From Heliocidaris erythrogramma (Eukaryota; Echinodermata; Echinoidea; Camarodonta; Echinometridae): a stretch of 64,000 bases of DNA. This document shows, in pieces, positions 23,160 to 34,561 of this stretch. Each line of letters begins with the position of its first letter. Position 1 is the stretch's first letter. The stretch lies in assembly GCA_025617745.1 (NCBI GenBank), contig CM046873.1, positions 31,877,101-31,941,100 of the forward strand, read 5' to 3'. Below the pieces are notes generated by a model. That model was given only the letters and a program-made list of their open reading frames with translations. It was not told the DNA's origin and searched no databases. Made by a program: the position numbers and the translations under genes.

Positions 23160-23529
23160 TTGTAATTTTCTCACATTTACTTTCTTTATGATATATTCAA
23201 TTTACTTCAATCCTATCAATTATGATATTTAATTACGAATTCAAATTGTCCTCTGTAGAAATTCGTTGGCATGGATTTGCCCGACTTTAGAGGGAAGACC
23301 TGTCTCATTGGTAGGCCATTACATAGCGTTTACGCATGGAATTGGTATGGATGTACCCCCTACGCTCGATGGAAAGAGAGGGGCTATATGTGAGATTGTT
23401 ACTTTGCTTCGACGGGAGCCCGGATAGCTCAGTTGGTAAGCAGCAGCACTGGTCATGTAACCCAGGGTCCCGGGTTCGAATCCCGGTCGGGGCCTTGTAA
23501 TTTTCTCACATTTACTTTCTTTATGACAT
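23160..23529 (+). repeat. tRNA-containing repeat unit R, copy 1
   Basis: A 35-bp sequence beginning TTGTAATTTTCTCACATTTA occurs at 23160 and again at 23495, enclosing a unit of about 335 bp that ends in a tRNA-like sequence. The same unit occurs at 27077-27430. Repetition of the ends fits a tandem repeat or a dimeric SINE-like element. Confidence 0.8.
23418..23493 (+). tRNA. tRNA-Thr(UGU)-like pseudogene in unit R copy 1
   Basis: Perfect A box (TAGCTCAGTTGG) and B box (GGTTCGAATCC) promoter elements and a clean T arm are present. The anticodon loop CATGTAA reads TGT. The D arm is disrupted by a few extra bases (GTAAGCAGCAGC), the acceptor stem has one mismatch and the anticodon stem one. TTTT follows at about 23501. 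It is best read as a repeat-borne tRNA pseudogene. Confidence 0.6.
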
Positions 23530-24273
23530 AATTATGTAAGTTATTCGTAAAATCGTGAGTAACGAACAGCTTTATGAAACACCCCAGCCCTTTAAGGCTA
23601 GGCCTATGATACACCGCTGGCTCTAATTTGTTGTGAGGTAAATAAGTCTACATGAATTTTATACATTGGAACTTCAGGTTACGATATGCATAAAATACAT
23701 TAGGAGGATAACATGAATTTGCGTTGTTCAGGCCTTAATTTTAATAAACTTACGTTACGTGCAATATCCTACGTATCGGAGTTCATGACAAATTTGAAGT
23801 TCTGAGGAAAATTATTCTGAATTCTAAACATCTAAATTATGGAAATCTGGACATGTTTCTGAGACATTTGGGAGTGCTCCTACAATAATATTATAGACAT
23901 TTATCTGTAAAGTATATGCTCGTTTTGTCGATGTAATATGTACGTTACAAAACCAACAACCCTTCCTCTCCAAAGTCACGTGGAAAATCTGTATAGGTAA
24001 TGGAATCGTGGTTTCAATGTCGAACATAACGATGGAGCTCTGTGAAAAACGTCATGCGATACAAATAGTTGTTTCTTAAAACTGTAACCTTTTGATCCTA
24101 TAAATCGGAAAGTAAGCCGTCATGGAATAGGTGTAAAATGAACTGTTGTTCCGCTAGTCCTAGAAATGAAATCCTAAACATGCAGGGTCTTCTTGTTCGT
24201 TAGAAACCGGGATTCAGGAACTGGAATCATTGACATAGCCAGGTAAAGGCTCATATAGCCTACGTGTACGTGC
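23530..24273. other. Unassigned spacer
   Basis: No gene or repeat was recognised. Confidence 0.35.
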
Positions 24274-24277
24274 TTAA

Positions 24278-24694
24278 AGACCTCAGCCTGACCGAATTTT
24301 GAAATATACCCTTTATTCATCCACGGGGAGCTATATATTTTCTGAACAAATTGAAACCAACTTCATGAGATTCCGTTTCCTGTGGAATGAGTAACAGCGT
24401 CCCGAATGTTGAGCCCCGGTGGTTTTTCTGACGAGGGCCCCGTCTCTGAGGAACGCTACTTTGCGGGGGGGGGGGGGGGGGGGTGAAAATTTGATGACGA
24501 CATATCGTGTAGACGCACTCGGAGCTGTATACATGACATGTCGTCACACGTCTAGCGACCCCCTGCAGTTTCCTCTGTTGTTTTTTTTTTATGGATAAAC
24601 GGAGACGAAAATTTATGAATACCCAGGGTAATTATATTCTTTGTTTACTAAGCTTTACATCAATATATGGTTGTTTTGGGTCAGGCTGAGGTCT
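24278..24694 (+). mobile_element. TTAA-flanked MITE, family C copy 2
   Basis: Perfect terminal inverted repeats AGACCTCAGCCTGACC with TTAA on both sides (24274-24277 and 24695-24698). It carries a 9-bp segment absent from copy 1 near 24426 and a G19 run (24465-24483) where copy 1 has five Gs. Confidence 0.9.
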
Positions 24695-24762
24695 TTAAAG
24701 CCATATTGCAATCCAACAGAAATCTAGCGTTGACCATGCAAAGGAATTGCAAAACTCACAAC

Positions 24763-25173
24763 AATAGGCCCATTTACACTAGGGTCCAATCATCGCGATT
24801 TTACAAAACATCGCGATTTAACTGACATCAATACGTTACAGTGCAGTTTCCTGGCTATTTCGCTAAATTAACTCGAGTTGGTAATCAACTGCCACCATAA
24901 CACTGTGGGGTCAAAATCCAGCCGCGATGTTTGGACCGGCTACGGCCCATGAGACCGACAACCCATGACACTTTATACATTTCTTTGTTCTGTCGATCGT
25001 GGGCTGTCGGTCTTTAGGCCGTCTGTCTTGGTGAACTTTAGGAACTTTCTCTATATTTCTTCATGTATTTCTTTGTTTGGTCGGTCTCACGGGCTGTTGG
25101 TCTTGTGAACCTTTTGTTCAAAGTTGGTCTACTGAGATGACCCGGATTGAATCCCAGTGTAAATGACCCATTA
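24763..25173. mobile_element. Palindromic MITE with internal direct repeats
   Basis: Left end near CCATTTACACTAGGGTCCAA (24770) is the inverse of a right-end block ending near 25165 that includes CAGTGTAAATGACCC. Two direct copies of an about 40-bp segment (TTTCTTTGTTC/TGG followed by CGGTC or CGATC and GGGCTGT) lie near 24980 and 25068. No coding sequence is seen. Confidence 0.6.
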
Positions 25174-25335
25174 GGAAATATAACACTGTCATGTGTATAT
25201 TTTTCATTTATAATCATCTAATTACGAAAAAAAAGTTTATACACATGTTGATTTCATTTATTAATTCAGGGAAAGAAGGATACGATATACAAAGGTAAGC
25301 ATAATAAAGTAACAAAATAATAAAGTTCATCGAAC

Positions 25336-25373
25336 TTTTTTTTTTTTTTTTTTTTTTTTTGGGGGGGGGGGGG
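25336..25373 (+). repeat. T25 joined to G13
   Basis: Uninterrupted T run followed directly by an uninterrupted G run, a form seen repeatedly in the window. Confidence 0.95.
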
Positions 25374-26970
25374 TCGTCTGACAGAGTAGTGACATAAACA
25401 TAATGGCGAGAGAGTTGCAGTTGTACGATGTCCCTTTGCCTATAATGGAAATATGGCAGATTTGCATGATATCGAATTAAACTGATTTAATAAAGGTTAA
25501 GAATTTCACTACAAACCGGTACAATAGCAACTCCCCTGAGGGGGAAAACCTGAACCTTTTAGGGGTTAACCCTTACACCTTACACCCTTGGAGTGGCCGT
25601 GGTACACTGCAAAAACTAATGCTTAACCAAGGAGTTACCACTCCTTGACTAAACGAACAACACCTCGGTATCCATGTCCACACCAATAAATTTAGTTTTA
25701 TCGTTTTCGTTTCCATGTTTGTGCTGGTTTAACACTTTTTGTGCTGTAATGTTAGATGAAAATCGGGTTCACACGATACTAGTTTTGTTCTTACATTCAC
25801 CCGTTGTGTTCTTGCGGACATATAAGTTCGAAAGCGACGTTAAAGGTGTTACTCGGAGATGTACAAACAAATCAAAATGCAATAAATTTGGTATCAACGG
25901 AAAGGGGAAGATGCCCTACAACATTCCATCTACATTCGAAATCCATAGGTTTTCATAAATTAATATTATTCTGTTTTCAAATGTGTGCCAAAATTTTCCC
26001 ATATTTTGGCCCTGATTAAGATGTTAGAACCTGGAATCACACCGTCATTCCATCAATCACTGGGTGAATCACTGCAGCAGCCACACACACATATACGATT
26101 CATACAGCTACAGTACAGTCAAGTCGTATACCGTAAGCTAGCTGTCCCTATAATGACGTCATTTTTCTAGTGCAAGAATTCTCGCTTTCGCGGCTCATCT
26201 GAGACCCTGGTAATCTTTTTGAACAAGCTTACATCGCTAAAATTTAATTTCATCGTATTCTTTGGGGGATTAGCTTTCCAAAAATGTATAATCTGTCCTA
26301 TTTCTTATTTTATGGGACATTTCTCCGGTTATCTGCTTTAAATCATCATCTGGATTTTTACAGGGTATTGTACCGTGTATTTGGGTACGCCTTTGAACCT
26401 GTCTTTCTTTTCGCGGGCTGCAAAAACATTTTGACAGTGAATAAATACATCCATAAAAGGGGGAGTGTCATCATAATTGATACGTATAAGTATTGAAATC
26501 AGTTTGCAAATCTTGTTTGCTTATTATTCAACTTCAGGAGAAAACATTTTACAGCTAACAGCTTAGCGTTATGAGTATAGATAATATGATGATAATGGGA
26601 GTGATGAACAACGATCACAGAACGGTGATGAATTTTGTTCAAGATTCAGTTCAACAACCGAGGCCCATCAGCAAAATGCATTACACACTTTAGCCAATAC
26701 CAAACAACTTCATGATCATGATTGAAAATAAACTATATACAAAAGCCTTGCTTTTGATATTTATTTAACATTTAATTTACCATGACGGTACAATACGAGG
26801 AACCAAATAACATAAGGATTTCCGCTGAGCATAAAAAGCTTTGTATAGTAACTCACTTATTGGCTACCTGATGATCCATGAATGTACTAATTTTAACTTC
26901 ATTGTTTGCCCCGGGCGCCATAATCCCTATAGTAGACACTCCATTTTACGGTTTGATATAACAAAATATA
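25374..26970. other. Unassigned spacer
   Basis: Short plus-strand frames (25674-25958, 26284-26496) show no recognisable domain. No repeat was recognised. Confidence 0.35.
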
Positions 26971-27057
26971 ATTCAATATATCATAAAGGAAGTAAATGTG
27001 AGAAAATTACAATGCCCCGACCGGGATTCGAACCCGGGACCCTGGATTACATGACTA
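26971..27057 (-). repeat. Inverted partial copy of unit R
   Basis: This is the inverse of the tail and the 3' half of the tRNA-like part of unit R, joined head to head with the direct copy that follows. Its translation contains RPGFEPGT, a peptide typical of antisense tRNA B-box sequence. Confidence 0.8.
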
Positions 27058-27076
27058 GTAAAGTAAATTGAGTATA

Positions 27077-27430
27077 TTATTCAATTTACTTCAATCCTAT
27101 CAATTATGATATTATAATTACGAATTAAATTGTCCTCTATAGAAATTCGTTGGCATGGATTTGCCCGACTCTAGAGGGAAGACCTGTCTCATTGGTAGGC
27201 TATTATATAGCGTATGCATGGAATTGGTATGCTCGATGGAAAGAGAGGGGCTATATGTGAGATTGTTACTTTGCTTCGACGGGAGCCCGGATAGCTCAGT
27301 TGGTAGAGCACTGGTCATGTAATCCAGGGTCCCGGGTTCGAATCCCGGTCGGGGCATTGTAATTTTCTCACATTTACTTTCATTATGATATATTCAATTC
27401 AATTTACTTCAATCCTATCAATTATGATAA
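27077..27430 (+). repeat. tRNA-containing repeat unit R, copy 2
   Basis: The unit begins near TTCAATTTACTTCAATCC (27080) and the same text returns at 27398, giving a period of about 318 bp. It contains the better preserved of the two tRNA-like sequences. The minus frame at 27118-27357 is an artefact of this repeat. Confidence 0.8.
27285..27356 (+). tRNA. tRNA-Thr(UGU)-like sequence in unit R copy 2
   Basis: All four arms can be drawn in 72 nt: a 7-bp acceptor stem with one G-G mismatch, a perfect 4-bp D stem, an anticodon stem with one T-T mismatch at the loop end, a four-base variable loop and a perfect 5-bp T stem with loop TTCGAAT. The anticodon loop CATGTAA reads TGT (threonine ACA). A and B boxes are perfect and TTTT follows at 27363-27366. 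Being inside a repeat, with two stem mismatches, it is more likely a SINE-type pseudogene than a working tRNA. Confidence 0.6.
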
Positions 27431-27814
27431 AATATAATTCATCAAATAAGATGTTCTTTGCAATTTCGGTTGCATTTAGCCCCAATAATGTGTGCTCACG
27501 TCAAAGTTACGTTTTCTAGTTTAGAGTTATTCTAAGAATTGTCTTATAAAAGTGTTCTGAATCTTTTACGTTTTGAAATAAACGAATAAATTTCGGGTTA
27601 ATCCTTGTTTTATCTGTGCAAAGGATCAAAACTAATGTTTTAGAAATGTCATAATTTGGCGCAGGGATAAAATGCCCGACTCTGCATGGTGCTCTTTTCA
27701 ATGACGTCACTTCCCCCGAGACGTCATCTAAGATCGATGTTCCTGCAGGTAATATGGAGCAGATGCCAACATGTTAGCTTACCGATACAGAAAGCAATGA
27801 TTAAGACGAACTTG
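27431..27814. other. Unassigned spacer
   Basis: No gene or repeat was recognised. Confidence 0.35.
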
Positions 27815-27920
27815 ATTTTAAAAAAAAAAGGAAGAAGTAGAAAGAAGAAGAAGGAAGGGGAGGAGGAGGAGTAGGAGAAGGAGAAGAAGAAGAAGAAGAA
27901 GAAGAAGAAGAAGAGGAAGA
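27815..27920 (+). repeat. GAA/GGA microsatellite
   Basis: An interrupted purine tract that becomes a clean (GAA)n run near 27883-27912. Confidence 0.9.
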
Positions 27921-29420
27921 AAATGAAAACATTGAGTCTCTGTGGTTGTTGCGCTACATCGCTTGTCGCTATTCAGTTTTACGGAATCATTTCCACGTAA
28001 TAAGTATTTAGGACTCCGAACAATCCATTTCTATAAATTAATTCAATATCTGTAATCTGCATATATAAAGGTACATATACAGTTCGTTGAAGAAAAGGAA
28101 AAATTATTACGAATTAGGAGATATATCAAATGAAAAATGAATATCATAAAAATATTCTGGAGTGTCAATGCAGGTTGTTATGTTAATGTAGGAACAAATC
28201 TATGGTATTTAGTTATTTTTTGGTCCGAAACATAACAAACACTGGGGAGAATTGAACGTAATTCAAATAAAAACTTAATGTGATACAAACATTTTCCTTC
28301 ACATTGTGTATGTTCCAGGCTCTATGCAGGCTCTCTAATTATCACAATATTCTGGTCATTAAAATCGTTGATGAAGTCGTTAAGGAAGATATAGGGCAGT
28401 ATATTTTGAACCTGACCATACACCCTTCAGCCAATAGCCTTTCTCAGTCATGCAGTCAGTAGGTCTATTTTTCTTCTGAAAGTTCATAAAGAATAAGAAA
28501 TCTCGACCAGGAATCTTGTTGAGCAAATATTCGTTCAATTAATATCAAGCTTTTAAATTGATTCTTTCACCGTGTCTTCTTTTCTTTCTAACTTTTCTGA
28601 TTCTGAATCATATGGAAGGCCACTGGCCGAAAGCTAAAGCTATGCAGACGAAACAATGAGATGAGCCTACGTCATAGTCATCTTGACCCATCGCAAGGAC
28701 TGGTCATTTATTCAAAATTAACGGCACACAGTAATACTATTTTCACCCTAAAATGTATTCGAATTCTAGTCAACGTGTTAGATAATAATCATAGTTAAAT
28801 AAAATCAGATCTTATGAATGAAATATCGTAAATCGCCTTTTGGTTATGGTATGAATATCATTTATTTTTTTTATATAAATATAAGAGAGTGTGTGTGTGT
28901 GGGTACGAATAGGGATGTGAGTTTATGGTGCGTGAGTGTGGGGGTACGACTATTGCTTGTTTCGCGAAAACGTGTAAAAGGTATATTACCAGCATGACAA
29001 GTGAAAGCTATTTCGTGCATCGAAGCCGATGTGTAGACGTATAAAATAAAGTACATTATGCAAAGGAAGAAATGCAAATATATTGCCAACACAGATAGTT
29101 CATAGCCTTAGCTTGGCTTGGTCTGACAGATTTATTGATTTTACAATGGCTGATCTAATCAACTAAAGCAGAAAACCCAGGACAAATGAAATTAGTGACC
29201 CGACTTGACTTCAAGTTATGAACTTACTTATCAGTGTGTTTAGTATAGATACTGAAGATCACATTGTAATACATTTTCTACATCGCAATCTTTCTCAAGA
29301 GATTTTGCCTGCGGATATTCTCCTGGGTGGAGAGAAGCAGTCTACACTTTATTTCAAAAAATGTTACCATGGTATTCTCTCCCGGCCCAGAAGTGCATGT
29401 TGGGGGGCACACTCGTTTTT
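27921..29420. other. Unassigned spacer
   Basis: A short GT run lies at 28887-28900. No gene was recognised. Confidence 0.35.
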
Positions 29421-29586
29421 CCGAAGGTTCATTTTCGGAAGGTTCGTATTTCTGAAGTTTCATAATTCCGAAACACAAATGTCCCATACCAGGGGTTTAT
29501 AATTCCGAAAATGAAAAAGCGTTCATAATTCAGAACATTTGTAGTATTACTCAGAAAGTTCACAATTCCGGAGGTTCGTTATTCCA
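29420..29586 (+). repeat. TTCCGAA minisatellite element, non-expanded copy
   Basis: Contains the sequence CCGAAGGTTCATTTTCGGAA, then TTCATAATTCCGAAACACAA, CCATACCAGG and further TTC(A/G)TAATTC units. The order matches the left and middle parts of 8530-8700, without the array expansion. Confidence 0.75.
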
Positions 29587-30423
29587 TCATGTTGATTGCT
29601 TTTGATGACACGCAATTATAGTTTCTCTCCTTTTCGGTCTGGTCATCCTTTATTGGTTTTCGTTTGTTTCCATTAAACTAACATGACTGAGGCGTCGATC
29701 CATTTTCCTACGCACCCACGTCTATACAAAGTCTGTTACAAGTAGACCCAAGAAGAATGGACTCGATTTATTTTTAGGGGACAAACAATACAAACAAACA
29801 AACATGCTAAAAGATTTGGGTAGTCACAAGCATGACAAGCATGACAAGCATGACAATGGAAGCTTCAACAACGTTCGAAACACGCAGAGTAACCTGGTGG
29901 GCATTAAGAAGCTTTAGGGACACTTATGTTGCAGGACTTTGTCTGTTTTCAATATTTTCTGCTATAGTTGATTGCATCAGTGCTCCGGTATTGTGAAAGA
30001 CTTGGTGCAGACGAAATAATAGTTAAGTTGGATAATTTGTTTTGCTGCTGTTCTCAAACAAAGCTTTTATTATCTCCCGATAGCTTACATTTTATGTTAA
30101 TAAGGATATTATCATGATTATCTGGATTCAGCTTTATACATGTAAACGTCTCACTATGTCACGCACAGTCGCCCTAACATCTTAACGGGAAGTGCATTGA
30201 CATCCTAAACGTGCATATTAAAAATAACAACCATGACAATAGCAAGAGGAATAATGACAATAATGATAATAACAATAACAGAAAATATTGGTAGATCGTA
30301 TCATCATAAAAAGGGTACACTCTCCGTACACGTGTCCCCTATAAGAAATGATATGATAATCATCAAAATGTCACATGCAGTGCCATCTATACACAACTTG
30401 GCAACATTGGTTAAAATTTGTAC
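29587..30423. other. Unassigned spacer
   Basis: A 9-bp unit ACAAGCATG repeats three times at about 29827-29853. No gene was recognised. Confidence 0.35.
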
Positions 30424-30604
30424 CTGTCGGGCGCATTTTCCTTAACATGTGCTTGCCTGACAAAGCAACATGTACCATATTTCTACCCACTAATTCCTCA
30501 GTCACACCGCCAACCCGATACCACGTCGACTCCATACCAATCAATTCTTGGCCGTTCGAGGTAACGAAATATTTTGTTCGGTCTGATGTCCTTATGGTGT
30601 CGGC
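30424..30604 (-). CDS. Candidate exon of an unrecognised protein
   Basis: On the minus strand the frame stays open for about 60 codons and reads like ordinary protein (for example TSNGQELIGMESTWYRVGG). It ends CCGACAG before a good donor GTACAA. GC content exceeds the surroundings. The acceptor side is weak (CCAACGAG), so the start shown is a guess. The opposite strand is also open for about 80 codons. I do not recognise a family. Confidence 0.25.
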
Positions 30605-31348
30605 CTCGTTGGTGTGATAGGGATATATACATGTATGTAAAACCGAGTTGACCAAACTCTATATGGTTCTGGTAAATGTCCTTCGAAAGAGTGTTGACCC
30701 ACCTTTTTCGAATCAGTCTACCTCAAGCTATTGTAATACCCTTTTTTTTAGTCTTCTGACACAATATTTGTTTTTCTTTCATTTCGTATTAATATGATTA
30801 AAGTCTGGCCTTACACCAACAGATGATGAAACATAAGGTGACGCGGTTACTGACAGTGGATGCGTCTTAACAGTGTGCGAAAACGGATTTGAATTTATAC
30901 ATTGTGGGCAATTATGTCATTATTCGTCAAAATAACATAGGATGTGTTGACGGAAACTCACCGAATTGCTAAATACTTCTATCCGCTTATTATACAAAAC
31001 TGAAAGGAGGATAAACCTAATAATAGAAGATAAGACACAGAATAAGTATAGTCTTCGCAGATAATGTAGCGCATAATATATCCGCTCCATTTGAACCAGA
31101 TGAGCTTATATTCGCTGTAAAAAAACAAAGTATATGTTGCCAGACATGCAGGTTTATAAATTAGAGACGTCTGCATGTAAAAAGCTTCCAAAAGAGACGC
31201 CATTTTATAAAGATTAAAGTGGTAGCGTATATTCGGAAAAAAGCACCATTATGTGGGTTTAATCAAGGAGGCAAGCTAGTAACTCATTGGTTTAATGATC
31301 CAGATTCTGATTCGTCTTTGTTTCCACGTCGTTTTCTTCATTTCTAAG

Positions 31349-31415
31349 CTTCCAAATAAACGCCCTTCGAAAAAGAAGTCTAAGGGGTGCGTGGGGTGTC
31401 GGGATGAAAATACAG
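31349..31415 (+). CDS. Candidate small exon, basic with a CxxC motif
   Basis: A pyrimidine-rich tract ending TTTCTAAG precedes, and the donor GTATGAAT follows ACAG. The 67-nt segment reads LPNKRPSKKKSKGCVGCRDE plus NT and one leftover base (phase 1). A lysine-rich run next to CVGC could be a nuclear or nucleic-acid-binding segment, but this is guesswork. There is no adjoining exon I can link with confidence. Confidence 0.3.
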
Positions 31416-31704
31416 GTATGAATGTTACTGTTTTGTGCAGAATAGTAGAGATAGGGGGGTGGGGGTTTCTTTCTTTTATTTTGCCTACAAAATCAATAAT
31501 TATAGCTACTTTTCACACCCACGCATATTAAATGCCCTGACAAGTAAATGAAACACTGTCCACCAAGATTAACGTTGTCAAAAATAAGTAAAGGAAAGGC
31601 AATTCCGAAATGGACCAAGAAACTAAAATTTTCCTCTTTGACTGTTCCCCTCTGAAAAAAATAAAAATAAAAATAGTGCATTATTATGATTATACCCAAA
31701 GTAT

Positions 31705-31886
31705 AAATGGTGTTGATAAAGAACAGAAATTGAATTGTCTAAAATGCTGATGTAGTAATGCAGTATGAGGTGGCATAGATAGCGTCCAGTCATTAAAATG
31801 GTGTTGATAAAGAACAGAAATTGAATTGTCTAAAATGCTGATGTAGTAATGCAGTATGAGGTGGCATAGATAGCGTCCAGTCTTTA
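31705..31886 (+). repeat. Recent tandem duplication, two 91-bp copies
   Basis: AAATGGTGTTGATAAAGAAC begins at 31705 and 31796. The two copies differ at only one visible position near their right ends (CATTAA versus CTTTAA). This indicates a recent event. Confidence 0.95.
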
Positions 31887-33049
31887 AAGGGGCAGTGGTT
31901 GTCATGGGGTGCCTCAGAGCGTACTAAATGCGAGGGAGGGTTTGAAGAGGGGTTGGGGGATAAGGTATTCGTTCTTCCGAATGTTTGTTTTTCCGAAGGA
32001 TCATGGTAATGACTATGATTCAGGCTCGAGAAAGAGAAACTAGGGACCAGAGATTACTGTGCCCATTTATTCAAACAGCCCCCATATATATACTTTGTGT
32101 GGAATGTGGTTGTCCTTTACACAGCAGGACTGACCATGATACCCAAGACTTTGTTTATAAACAAAGTCTAGACATCAATGACTCTTAGGGAGAAAGAGAA
32201 AATGCATGCAGAAACAGGTGTCCAGCAATGCAAAATGACCACTGGTCAGTGGAGGGTCAGAAGGTGAATGGAGGTTGAGACTTGAAAAGAGAAAAATAGA
32301 GAGAAAGAGAAAGAGAACAGATAGGATGTAAATACAGTAAGTGGATGTTGTCCATACGTACCCAGCAGGGAAGTGTTAGAGAGACACTTTCCTGTACCCA
32401 GTGTTCAACTGATTCTCTCATAAGATCATTGAACCAGTGTGTTACAGTAGCAAACATGATGCTTTGTCTTGATCGTTTTACCAACTATTGAAGTTAATGT
32501 TCATGGACTAAAGTTTCTTGAGTTTCTTGAGCCTGACAGATCACTGGCACAGGAAATTACAATAGATAATACATATTTCTATGAATCTCACATTTGATCA
32601 CTTATAGAGAGAATAACAGGTCATGTTTTCATGTTTTCATGTACACTTATCAATATTGACGGCTATTTACATTTTTTTTTTTACAAATGAACAGGAGGAA
32701 CACAAGTGGAAGGCTAGGAAAAAGGGGAGGGAGAGAGTTAGAGAGGGAGAGAGAGTGAAAGTATGTAGCGGGTGGAGGGAAGGAGGTGCAAGGGTATATG
32801 TCTATTTACAGTTATTTACATGTACATGTATGCATACTCTCAAACAGTCATGATAATATTGTAACATGTTTGCAGGAAAATGAGAATACTGAATTGAGAA
32901 CAGCTAGTTCATCAGGAGAATTCAGACCAACTCAGCCGGGTAGCTGAAAATAGTCCCAAATCCATGTTAAACGGATCACTGATTATAATGTTCATGTTAT
33001 GTTATTATATTATAATTATGGAAGAGTTGAGCAGAGGTGATTTTTTTTT
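31887..33049. other. Unassigned spacer
   Basis: A TTCCGAA-type fragment lies at 31972-32005. Purine-rich GA stretches occur near 32284-32315 and 32720-32760. No gene was recognised. Confidence 0.35.
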
Positions 33050-33272
33050 TTGTCCACGTGAATGCCGTAGATTTCAACTTGGCACAGAAAAACCATATTG
33101 TTTCGGGTGGACGTCGTAGGCGTTGTGGGTATGGTGAGGTGCCGCGAATCTAGGTGGTGGAGGATGCGGGTTTGAGCGGGGTCTTGGTTTGGTTTTCTAT
33201 GTTTGCCTGACATGGGAGGCATGACTTGATTTTCTTTTCGGCCTGTTGATCGATGCAAGGAAACCACACTTT
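33050..33272 (-). pseudogene. Ty3/Gypsy integrase zinc-finger fragment
   Basis: On the minus strand the frame from 33272 reads KVWFP followed after a few residues by KSCLPCQAN and PLK. This is the second half of the HHCC zinc finger at the N-terminus of Ty3/Gypsy-type integrases (the WFP block, CxxCQ, then P-L). The His-His half upstream is missing and a stop codon appears soon after the PLK block, so the copy is broken at both ends. No LTR, primer-binding site or reverse transcriptase is seen nearby. It is an old isolated fragment. Confidence 0.75.
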
Positions 33273-33531
33273 ATTTATCTTATTTTTTTTCTTGAAAGGT
33301 GAAAAGGAGAGGTGAACAGGATCATCATATACAATATTTAATATTGGGTAAATATTTTACAGTATTGTTTAATCCCCTAAATCAAATTCATATCGAGGCC
33401 GGCAATTGACAGCGCGTAATAATGGTGATATGAAACAGATAAGAAGATTCGCCATTCTTTGACTGCAATTAATTAACACATTGCCTCCTGGAACCGTGTG
33501 GTCCCTGACTGTGTTTAAAAGCCTACAGGAA

Positions 33532-33933
33532 TGAGAGAATTCTCGCTACCTCAAATATGCAATTTTCGACGTAGAGGGCAATATTATGCATGGTAATGGT
33601 CCGCATCTTCGTTAACTTCACTTCCGGTCCGTATTGAAATACTACGGCTTATGAATAAAATGAGTGCTAAAATGCTTAATTTTGGGATCGCATGACATAA
33701 ACCACTCAAATTTTGAAAATGCAACCAATTGTCTCAATAAATCATGATGGTATCTTTTTCAAACATGTCCGTTAAACTCAAACTCGAGGATTTTTGTAAT
33801 GCCTGTGTACATTTTCAATGCAAAAAGACAAACACTTTTCGACCCAATCGGGACATTGTCAGCACTGCGCATGCGTGGTTTGCGTGACAAACGCCATCTG
33901 TTGGCGAATTTGGGGTAGCGAGAATTCGGGACT
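33532..33933. mobile_element. Palindromic MITE, about 400 bp
   Basis: Left end GAGAATTCTCGCTACCTCAA is the inverse of the right-end block TTTGGGGTAGCGAGAATTC near 33909-33928, with one or two mismatches. No coding sequence is seen. Confidence 0.65.
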
Positions 33934-34136
33934 CAACGGGAAAGAATTAAAGGTTGGACTTTCCTCTATTGACACCTGAAAATAGAAATCTTGTCAAACA
34001 TTTGTCAAATAGAGCAGCTCTGGCACCTGGATATCCTTTGGGGAAAGCGCTTTGTCGGAGCCAGAAATTTGCCCTTAAAAATGGACAAACAACAAACAAA
34101 CAACATTGAAAGAAACTTCAAAAGGACACTGATATC

Positions 34137-34364
34137 AATAGACCTGTTCACAAATATATTCAAGTTTTATGCATATACTTTTAAAACAAAGGTTGTTCTT
34201 GACAACCTGAAAGCTTGTAAGAGGCTTGTCAGACATAGCAACAAGTAATGTATACAAATTGGACTCCATTTTATCATTCATTAATAACAGATTAATGAAA
34301 TACCTCGAGGTCCCCAGGAAAGAAACATCCATAAATTTGATTAACTTTGTGAAAAGGTCTATTA
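34137..34364. mobile_element. Palindromic MITE with AATAGACC ends
   Basis: Left AATAGACCTGTTCACAAA and, inverted, right AATAGACCTTTTCACAAAG match for about 35 bp with scattered mismatches. Reading frames of 85 and 111 codons on opposite strands cross this element and are not considered genes. Confidence 0.7.
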
Positions 34365-34445
34365 AAACTTCTAAATGGCACTGCGAACAAATCAAACAAT
34401 AGCGACCAATTAAGAGAGGAAACATCATATGGAGCCTTACTACAA

Positions 34446-34535
34446 AGCTATTATATTGCCCGTTGCACACGGCGCATTGACGCAGGACTGCGTCGGTGTC
34501 TGGCGCGTTCTTCGACCGGCCCGTATAAGAGTGAC
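34446..34535. mobile_element. Truncated CCCGTTG-type element end
   Basis: CCCGTTGCACACGGCGC followed by a GCGTC-rich stretch resembles the left end of the element at 35923-36166. Only one end is present. Confidence 0.4.
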
Positions 34536-34561
34536 GCCGTTCATAGAGAGTAAAATGTTAA

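Noticed and set aside
27285-27356. Functional tRNA-Thr gene
   Set aside because: Two stem mismatches, location in a repeat unit with a second damaged copy, and an inverted partial copy make a pseudogene more likely.
34135-34470. 111-codon minus-strand frame
   Set aside because: It crosses a palindromic MITE and its counterpart on the plus strand is also open.
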